A stretch of 64,000 nt of DNA from Loripinus fragilis (taxonomy: Eukaryota > Mollusca > Bivalvia > Lucinida > Lucinidae): the NCBI GenBank assembly GCA_964019695.1, contig OZ026519.1, forward strand, positions 26,672,213 through 26,736,212, written 5' to 3'. The translations under genes and the position numbers were made by a program. Positions 56,424 through 64,000 of this stretch are shown here, piece by piece. The notes under the pieces were generated by a model. That model saw only the letters and a list, made by a program, of their open reading frames with translations, was not told where the DNA came from and did no database searches. Numbering within the stretch: position 1 is the stretch's first letter; each line of letters opens with the position of its first letter.

Positions 56424-56605
56424 TTTAGTTAAGAGTGTGTAGCAAAAAAATCAATTTTCTTATTTCTCAACCAAAACATATGTTGTGGGTACTCAAAAGA
56501 ACCATCTCAATGAGACAGTTCTTTTGAGCACCCAAAACACATGTATAAACTGATGGGTAAGAAAATATTTACATTTTTACGCTGAAAATATTTGTTGATC
56601 TAAAC
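56424..56605. repeat. TCCAGATAAG foldback MITE, copy 3
   Basis: The centre GTACTCAAAAGAACCATCTC, AATGAGACAGTTCTTTTGAG and flanking arms are as in 54309-54488. Outer ends are diverged (TTTAGTTAAG and GATCTAAAC). Confidence 0.8.
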
Positions 56606-57329
56606 CTGTGTAAAATATACTTTTGATAGTTGCTAGTGCTCTATGTTAATTGGTCTGTCAAACATCTTAAATTTGCTCCAAAGTGGTCAATATCTTGTTT
56701 TCAGCCTATTTTGGTGGCCATATTTGTTACCATAGCAACGGTTAAAGTCATTAATTCGAGACTTTTACACTTTGGTTATTGTTCTAATAAACCAATAAGA
56801 ACACATTAGTTAAAACCATTTTTATGTTTTAGCCTTATAGGGGGGGCCAAAAAAGCCGTCATATTTTGAACATTCACAATATGAACAGTAAATTTTCTAA
56901 AATTTAGAACATTTCTCTTTTTGTTCTCAGATTACATGTGGGTTAATAACTTATCAAGGCTGGAATGCATTAAGTGCTTGTCAGAATAGCAAACAGGGAA
57001 GACCTTGATCAGACTGCTACATCAGAAGCAGGCTGATCTGGGTCTGCACTGTATGTCTACTGTCTAGTAAGAAATGCCTTTTTAACAGACAACTAGTGTT
57101 CAGAGTTTTAGAGCATCTACTATATATAGGCTAAATTTAGAGCCATATACATGTTTGTTTCAGGTGACTCTAGCTAAGAAGTCTGACTAAGGTAAGAACA
57201 GCTGTGAGGTGATCAACGAAGAATGAATTTATATTGCAAGTTCAGATGTCCTTATTAAAGGTAATTACATTGACTTAATAAATCTTGCATTCTGTGTTGT
57301 TATTAGTCCTGGGAACTACATAGGTTTGC
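56606..57329. other. Spacer with one palindromic MITE copy
   Basis: GCAAACAGGGAAGACCTTG, ATCAGACTGCT, then AGGCTGATCTGGGTCTGCAC (56990-57055) is an imperfect copy of the 61533-61600 hairpin. Confidence 0.55.
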
Positions 57330-57895
57330 TCGATTCCTGATGACAACCTCTACCAGAATTGCACAAATGGTTCCTCTCCGATGGACAAAAGGGCCATCAG
57401 AGCTCTAGATAAGAAATATTTTAAATGATGTCTCTTCCTGAACCACTGGTCCAAATTCAAAATAATTTCACAGAATTGTTTGTCATGATGCCTTCTACCA
57501 AAGTTGCATACAGGTTCTAGATAAGAAATATCTTTAAATAATATCTCCTCAAGGCTCCAAAACCACAGATCCCAATTCGAAATAGTTTCACAGATCTGTT
57601 ACTCATAATGCCCTCTACTTAAACTACATGGTTCTGCTCCATTCCTCAAAGGGCCACTAGAGTTCTAGATGAGAAATGTCTTTAAATGACATCTCCTTAA
57701 ACAATGGTTCAAATTCAAAATAATTTTACAGAAATGTTCCTCATGATGCCCTCTACCAAAACTCCTTAACAGCATGGCCACCAGAGCTAAAAATAAAAAT
57801 ATCTTTGAATGATATCTCTATAGCCACTGGCCAATACATTATCTTCTCATGAATGAAGATTCAGATGAGCGATCCAGGGCCCTAGGGCCCTCTTG
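57330..57895 (+). repeat. Pearl/Helentron-like core array B with right end
   Basis: Four diverged 130-150 bp units (landmarks at about 57430, 57548, 57690, 57812) end in TTCAGATGAGCGATCCAGGG-CCC and TAGGGCCCTCTTG. The AGGGCCCTAGGGCCCT segment is a short terminal hairpin, as expected near the 3' end of Helentron-like elements. Confidence 0.75.
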
Positions 57896-59362
57896 TTAGC
57901 TCACCTGAGCCAAAGGCTCATGGGGGAGCGTATTGTATACCAGCCACTCCGGCGTCCGTCCGTTGTCCGTCGTCCGTCTGTCCAGAATTTCAAACATCTT
58001 CTCTGAAACCACTAGGCCAATTAAATTCAAATTTCATATGGAGACTTTTTAGGACGCAGGAAAGAAGTTTGTTCAAATGGTCCTGGTCACATGACCAAGA
58101 TGGCCGCCACGCCCATATATGGTAAAAAACCCTTTAAAAATCTGCTTCTCCAGAAGGCTGTTGACCTTGGGACTTGGTATGTAACATTTGGGTTATGGGG
58201 CCTACCAAGTTTGTTCAAATGATGATCCTGGGTTGACCTTGATCTACTTAACGTCAAGGTCAAATTTGCTTCCTAATGGTAAAAATTTCTGAAAATTTGA
58301 TTTTTTTAAAAACTGTGGCTTCCAGTCATTATTCTCACTATATATGTTTAACCTAATGAGACAATGGCTAAGTTCCAAAGGTCAAGGTTGACCTTTGACC
58401 TTTCAGCTTAGGTCGCTCATATTGGAGTCCCATCAATATATTAAAACAAATTTCAAGTAAAGACCCTTAGGATAAATTAGTCAAATTGTATGCAAAATAT
58501 TTTGGTCACATGACACAGATGCCGCCATGCCCATATATGGTTAAAACCATTCAAAAATCTTCTTCTCCAGAACCAGAAGGCCTGTGATATTGGGACTTGG
58601 TATGTAGCATTGGGGATGTAGGACCTTCTTAGTTTGTTCAAATGATGATCCTTAGTTGACCTTGACCTACTTAAGGTCAAGGTCAAATTTGCTTCCTGTT
58701 ATATTTAAATGTGAATTTTTTGAATGTTGATTTTGTGAATACTGTTGAAGCGGAAGTCATTATTCTCAATTGATATGTTAAACCTAATGTGACAATGGCT
58801 ATAAATAAGTTTCAAAGGTCAAGGCCACCACATCCATATAGGGTAAAAACCCATTAAATATCTTATTCTCTGGAACAAAAGGCCAATGGCCTTGGTATGT
58901 AGCTTGTGGATATAGTCTCTACTAGGTTTGCTCAAATGATGAATCTAGCTTGACCTACTTTATGGCAAAGTCAAATTTGATTCCTAATGCATTTATATGG
59001 GAAAAATATTGAAAAGTTCATTTTTCTATAACTGTTTAAGCAGAAATCATACTTCCGAGAAATTTTTAACCTTGGGAGACAATGGCTTTGTACCAAATGT
59101 CAAGCTGACCTGTGACCTTTTATTCAATGCCACTCATTTGGACTGCCACATACCTACATAAATATTGAATTTTCAGAAAACACTTGGCTATTTGATGGAG
59201 TATTCATTAGATTGTTTTAAGTCACTTGACCAAAATGGCTTCAACCCCTATATATGGTAAAACAAAATATGTTTTACTATAAGCTGTAGTTGACCTTGAC
59301 CTATTTTAACATTATTAAAGTGGTCAGGTGAGCGCCTCAGGACCTTCAGGTCCTCTAGTTTT
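57896..59362 (+). repeat. Complete pearl/Helentron-like element with about 400-bp core units
   Basis: The left end is TTAGCTCACCTGAGCC-AAAGGCTCATGG and the right end is TCAGGTGAGCGCCTCAGG, CCTTCAGGTCCTCTAGTT with hairpin GACCTTCAGGTC. Three to four core units carry CACATGACCAAGATGGCCGC, CCATATATGGTAAAA, GGGACTTGGTATGTA, TTGTTCAAATGATGATCC, TTGACCTACTTAAGGTCAAG and AAATTTGCTTCCTAATG (from about 58079, 58497, 58824, 59218). It sits directly after array B and before array C. Confidence 0.75.
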
Positions 59363-59429
59363 TTTTATTGTTATCAGTTTTCCTCTGGCATGTGTCGTCC
59401 GTCAATCGTCCTCTCTATTAACTTTTCCT

Positions 59430-59955
59430 TTAGATAATATCTACTCCTGAATTACTTGTCCAAATTTAAAATAATTTCACAGGAATGCTCCCCATAATGC
59501 CCTCTACCAAAATTGTATGAATTGCTCTAGATTTGAAGTCTTTAAACAATATCTCCTGAACCACTGGTCCAAATTCAAATAATTTGGCAGAATTGTTCCT
59601 CGTTATTCCCTCTACCAAAATTGCACAAATGGTTCCGCTCAATGGTTCCGCTCAAATGGACAAAAGGATTGCCAGAGCTTTAGATAAGAAATACATTTTA
59701 ACTACATCTCCTCCTGAACCACTGGTCCATATTCAAAATAATTTCACAGATTTTTTCCTCATGATGCCTTCTACCAAATTGCTAAAATGGTTCCACTCTG
59801 CTGAACAAAAGGACCACCAGAGCTCTAGATAAGAACTATCTTTAAGCAGTATCTTCTCCTGACCAATTGGTTTAAATTCAAAATAATTTCATAGAACTGT
59901 TCCTCATGATGCCTTCTACGTAAATTGCACAAATGGTTACGCTCTGATTCTTAGA
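59430..59955. repeat. Pearl/Helentron-like core array C
   Basis: Four units with the same core as arrays A and B (about 59447, 59550, 59708, 59852). The + frame 59584-59832 simply reads through these units and is not a gene. Confidence 0.8.
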
Positions 59956-59989
59956 AATCTAGTTCAAGCATTAAGAGAGTGAATATTTG

Positions 59990-60140
59990 ATGAAAAATTC
60001 TTAGCCATCAGTTTAAACATAAGATTCATTTTGGATCTCAAAAGAACTGTTTGATTGAGAGGGTTCCTTTGAGTACCCACAAGAAAAAATTTGGTTTATA
60101 AAGGGAAGGAATTTTTAATTTATGTACTCTAATCTAGAGG
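59990..60140. repeat. TCCAGATAAG foldback MITE, copy 4 (decayed)
   Basis: GATCTCAAAAGAACTGTTTG and AGAGGGTTCCTTTGAGTACC keep the hairpin core; the outer ends are lost. Confidence 0.65.
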
Positions 60141-61300
60141 CGTGTAGAGGAGTTTATACTGTTTTCAGCCTTTCCTGGTTTATGTTATATACACTAGTTA
60201 TAAATGTATTAATGTTGCCTGGCATTTACAAGTTATAACTCGGGTTGATAATGTAGATAAATGTTCATTCATACTGGAGAGAACTCTTATATGAATGTTT
60301 ATTCATACTAGAGAGAACCCTTACATGAATGTTCCTACACCTTGAGCTGGTGAGAACTCTAAATATACTGAGGGAAAAAGTTTAGCAATTACTTTTGGGA
60401 TTCACAGTTAAGAAGAAATGGGATTTTTTTAATTTCATAATATCAAAACTTTATGCTGACAAACCTTCACAAGTACGATAAAATTAACTGGCTGGTTGGC
60501 ATTTCACATAATATAACGTCTGATTTTAAATCCCCTTGCTGGCAATTACACGAATATTTTTTATGCTAAAAGTTTCATTTTCCATTAAATGTTTTTTTGA
60601 TCTAAAAGCTAAAAAGTGAAAACAGTATAAAACTGAAAGTTTTGGTCACCATTTTCGTACAGTTTTAAGTTAAAAATCGTGTTTTTCAAATTACCTCTTT
60701 CAATTGAATAGCGTTTGAAATTAAAATGCTCAGCAGATCTAATCCTCGCTATGAAATCATAATTTGTTTCTTTTTACCTCTTGAGGGTTGACATTAGCTC
60801 ATTTTCAAATAATTGACATATTTGTGCACTTGCTAATAAATAAGATCTAATGCTACAAAAATAGCCTATGGGAAAACCCATTATATCTAATTGCGAAACT
60901 TTTTTCCTGCAGTATATTTTTTTATACTGGAAAAAGCCTTACATGTATATCATATTGTAGATAAACTATATGTTCAAGAACTGTTCTATAATGATTTTTT
61001 GAATCCTTATCAATGATGGGAGGGGACAAAATGAATAGTGATCAGAGCATAGGCATGTATTTATATCACACTTGTTGCCGTAGCACCAGAATATTTGGGC
61101 AGGGAATATTATTGTTTAGATCATTTTGGAGCAAAAAGCATTCCATTCATAAAGTTACATTTTTTCTATATTTAACAAATTTCAGCTGAATAGATTTTTC
61201 AATTCTAATCATTTGAATGAGTCTGTCTTAAAGTTTATGGTTGTTTGAGGGTATTTATCATTCATTTGAATTCAAAGTGAAGTAGAACATTATTTAAGAT
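60141..61300. other. Spacer, mostly featureless
   Basis: A short direct repeat, ATGTTCATTCATACTGGAGA and ATGTTTATTCATACTAGAGA, lies at 60260-60325. Nothing else was recognised. Confidence 0.45.
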
Positions 61301-61362
61301 AGAAGTGAAGACCCTGATCAGAGGTTGCACAACATCTGATCTGGGGCTGCATAGTTTGTCTA
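61301..61362. repeat. Palindromic MITE fragment
   Basis: AGTGAAGACCCTGATCAGAG and CATCTGATCTGGGGCTGCA form an imperfect hairpin of the GCAAACAGTG family. Confidence 0.6.
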
Positions 61363-61430
61363 CTCTATGTCCCTTAAAAAGGAGCTAGGCTTAAATGAGT
61401 TAATAATCTTGTGTAATATTACTTTTTATG

Positions 61431-61677
61431 TTAACCCTTAAAGCGCCAAGAAAAAATGCATCTAAAATGTCGTCTGCTGAAGTCGTCTGCTGCAAATAAT
61501 TGCCTAGCATAACTGACGAATTAAGTATAGAAGCAAACAGCGTGGACCCAGAACAGACTGCTCCTGTAGGAGCAGTCTGATCTGGGTCCACACTGTTTGC
61601 CATAGAGGCTTCTTAAACATTTCAGCAGACGAGATAAACAGACGACTTTTGTTGTGATTGGCGCATTAAGGTTTAAC
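61431..61677. repeat. 247-bp MITE with TTAACCCTTAAAGCGCCAA ends and central palindrome
   Basis: The right end inverts to GTTAAACCTTAATGCGCCAA. Next inward, GTCGTCTGCTGAAG pairs with TTTCAGCAGACGAG. The centre 61533-61600 is a nearly perfect 68-bp palindrome: GCAAACAGCGTGGACCCAGA, CAGACTGCTCCTGTAGGAGC, AGTCTGATCTGGGTCCACAC, TGTTTGC. The minus frame across it (containing SVDPDQTAP) is a repeat-derived ORF. Confidence 0.85.
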
Positions 61678-61721
61678 ACTATTTTTACTTATAATCTTAG
61701 TCTGTCAAAATCTACTTTCAG

Positions 61722-61906
61722 ATATGATTCAGAGATGTCCACTATACAGAGATAGAAAGGATGGAGCTACTACAACTACAACTGCAAGCCCCGGAGGCTC
61801 AAGAAGCAAAATAACACTTTATTATCAAATGATGAACTCTTTGAAGGTTACACTACATAGAATTGTGACTTTTTTAATTTTCCCCAAAAGTCTTAATCTT
61901 TCATGA
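61722..61906 (+). CDS. Putative last exon of the CUB gene (Thr-rich tail)
   Basis: The acceptor is CTACTTTCAG ending at 61721. Read in phase 1 it completes a D codon with the last base of exon 5 and continues M-I-Q-R-C-P-L-Y-R-D, then GATTTTTASPGGSRSK, then LYYQMMNSLKVTLHR, and ends with TGA directly after ILIFPKSLNLS-like residues (V-T-F-L-I-F-P-K). A Thr/Ser-rich linker after the last CUB domain and a mildly hydrophobic tail would suit a secreted or surface-anchored protein. AATAAA follows at 62029. Against it: the intron would be 27.3 kb, the exon has no CUB features to confirm it, and other exons may lie between. No similarity to a known domain was seen. Confidence 0.4.
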
Positions 61907-62028
61907 TGTTATCATTGTGTGTGGGGGAATTTGTGTAGCATTTGAAGAAGTCACCATTCAATGAAGTGTTGCATTCAAAGAAGTCACTGTTAGATACAGT
62001 GTAGCATGGGTTGTATTAGACAAAGCTT

Positions 62029-62034
62029 AATAAA
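62029..62034 (+). terminator. Candidate poly(A) signal AATAAA
   Basis: This canonical hexamer lies 123 bp after the putative stop. In AT-rich DNA the motif is frequent by chance, so it supports the last exon only weakly. Confidence 0.3.
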
Positions 62035-62040
62035 TAGCAT

Positions 62041-63400
62041 GATCTAATTTATAACTTCGTGTTTTTAATGTTTAAACATGTTCAATACAGTAATCTCTCG
62101 CTTACTCGAATCCTTCAAACTCAAAATACTCTCTTAAGTTAAAGTAAAGTGTAGGATAAATTCATATTTAACAGACTTTGTTCACAATTATTTTCTATCC
62201 AAAACTATGCTGACTTTGATGTACTTAGAAGGATAATAGCGAAAACAATCTTGATAGGCTTATACACTGTAATATCCTTTTACAGATCCACTGTTTTATT
62301 TCAAGCTACAAATAAAACAATGTGAAAAGTTTGGTCATAGAGACTTTGATTTAACGAGAGGTAACTGTATACTAACTTACTAAGTACCACAAACTGTCCG
62401 CACTTTGTATGGTCAACCATTGGTTAGAAATCAGAGGGTGTTGATAAACAGCCCTAACTGGGCATCTTAACACTGTTGCCATGGTAAATCCTTTCATTTG
62501 TAAAAGGCTGTAGTCTTTAGCCCTCCTGCTCACAGTGTGCTCAATGTGAGCTTTTAAGAAATGATGTCCCTCTGCACAAACCGACATCATAAAAGGTTCT
62601 GGTTTGCAATGGCAACATAAAAGATGTACTCAAATATCCTCCTTTGAGAAACAACAACTCCTGGCTGTATTTGAGAATAATTCAATTCTTATTGTTTCTC
62701 TAAGTCTAACATTTTAGATTACAAACTTGGCCAGATTGGGCAAGTGAGTTTATAGGCTAGGCACTGAAACAATATTTAAGCATCTCTGTGGGTGAACTAT
62801 CATATTTAGTGTGAACTGATTTATAGGCGAGCATATAGTATACCAAAGATTCTGTCATCCTTCTTTGAACATTTTCAAATTATGGGGGAACTCTACTCAG
62901 ATGTCACATTGAAATCCATACGATAGAGCGAGAAAAGCTAGTTTAATGGTACTGATTACACATTCAAGATTGCTGCAGGGCTAAAATATGGCAACACCTT
63001 TCAAGAATAGTTTTCTCTGGAACCAAAAAGCCTATGACTTTTCTCTTTTCAAGATTTTATATTGGTGGCCCCTTTGCTGTCAAACTTGTAGTTGTGCATA
63101 TATGCCTTGCCTGACGATGCTCTTGTTGTCCTTTGCAATCTCCATGCATGTCCCTGCACTCTATTCCAATATAGTTCCAATAGAGTGCAGCAAGTACCTA
63201 TAATTTTAATCCCATGAACACTAGGCCAACAATGCCAAGTAAATGGTAGTCCAATAACAGTAAATTGTACTCTTTAATAATCAAAACAGCATTCCATTAC
63301 ACCTTAGCCATTGGCTCAATATGAACTTATGTGACCCTTTCATGTCCGTTATCTGTCAGTCAACACTTTGCGCTTTAAACAACATCCCATTAACTACAAA
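62041..63400. other. Downstream DNA without recognised features
   Basis: A short inverted pair, GCACTCTATTCCAATATAG and CCAATAGAGTGCAGC, lies at 63157-63192. No gene was supported. Confidence 0.4.
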
Positions 63401-63409
63401 GCGTCACAG

Positions 63410-64000
63410 GACTGTTCATTGGATAGTTTTTAGATCTTATTGCGATTATTGGATGTCGGTCGTCCGTCATGCGTCGTCAACAATTGCTTCAAAGGGCATC
63501 TCCTCCTAATTATTCACAATGGTTCCTGTCCGTTGTATATCTAGATCAGATGGAATAAGAGAATATTTGCGAGATGAAAACAAAAAATCTTTTGTCTGAA
63601 ACCACAATGCCTAGAGCCTGATATTTGGTTTGTACCATCACCCAAGTTTGTTCAAATTATAAGTCCCATATTCGGGGGACTATACTTTTATTAGGTATGC
63701 TCGATTCCGTCCATCTGTCCGTCAGTTACGCTTTCGTGTCTGAGCAATATCTACAATATTATTTGAGATAGGCATCCCGAATTCGGTGTGTGGATGCATC
63801 TTGAAATAACTGAGTGTCTCGTACCATTTTGGGGTCACTGTGACCTTGATCATTGACCTAATTTCTAGAATAATCGTGTCCGGAGCATATCATCTACATT
63901 ATTTGAGGTAGGAATTCAAAATTTGGTGAATGGATGCATCTTGGGGTGGCAATGTGTCACACACCATATCTGGATCACTGTGACCTTGACCTGTGACCTC
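63410..64000. repeat. Pearl/Helentron-like sequence with about 125-bp units, cut by the window end
   Basis: GTCCGTCATGCGTCGTCAAC and TCCGTCCATCTGTCCGTCAG are the CCGTC-rich leader type seen at 57950-57985. Two tandem units with TGAGCAATATCTACAATATT, ATTTGAGATAGGCATCCCGA, TGGATGCATCTTG and CACTGTGACCTTGA start at about 63740 and 63880. The second is still running at the edge. Confidence 0.65.

Noticed and set aside
61400..61603. Minus ORF with SVDPDQTAP, and similar ORFs at 41386-41808, 52214-52441 and 19669-20067
   Set aside because: They read through palindromic MITE sequence, and the reading frame is a by-product of the repeat.

Overview
The window reads as intron-rich, AT-rich metazoan genomic DNA, most probably from a bivalve mollusc. 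The signs are a multi-CUB-domain gene spread over tens of kilobases, tRNA-headed SINEs, G/C-run hairpin elements, and tandem-core elements with AGCTCACC-type ends resembling the pearl/CvE (Helentron-associated) elements described in bivalves. No prokaryotic gene organisation, rRNA, CRISPR array or functional tRNA is visible. Most ATG-to-stop ORFs are accidental readings of repeats.

The only well supported gene is on the + strand. Five exons (1427-1589, 2762-2952, 24784-25131, 31306-31668, 34231-34399) have GT/AG borders and compatible phases, and join into 411 uninterrupted codons plus one base. They encode the second half of one CUB domain (A), three more CUB domains (B, C, D), and no stop. 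The 5' end lies left of the window or was not found. A possible last exon at 61722-61906 fits the phase, adds a Thr-rich tail and a stop, and is followed by AATAAA at 62029. If it is right, the gene covers nearly the whole window and everything from 1590 to 61721 is intronic.

Layout. 1-500: decayed minus-strand coding sequence. 1427-2952: exons 1-2. 2953-24783: a 21.8-kb intron with a 5'-truncated reverse-transcriptase element (5361-6345), further truncated copies, SINEs, MITEs, and a nested insertion at 18456-19740. 24784-34399: exons 3-5, with a 452-bp tandem duplication (27851-28754) and two oppositely oriented retroelement 3' ends (29005-30436) in the introns. 34400-61721: a 27-kb repeat-rich stretch with a ~188-bp satellite (39385-40715), a 1.1-kb long-inverted-repeat transposon with 8-bp target duplication (43030-44164), a gene-like pseudogene (about 45060-46010), microsatellites (47300-48330), a 1.6-kb Mutator-like element with perfect 9-bp target duplication (51734-53353), and pearl/Helentron-like arrays (55795-59955). 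61722-64000: the putative last exon and flanking repeats.

The most interesting material is the dense set of non-autonomous elements whose ends and target-site duplications can be read exactly, several nested in others, and the exon architecture of the CUB gene, which records internal domain duplication and intron gain or loss.
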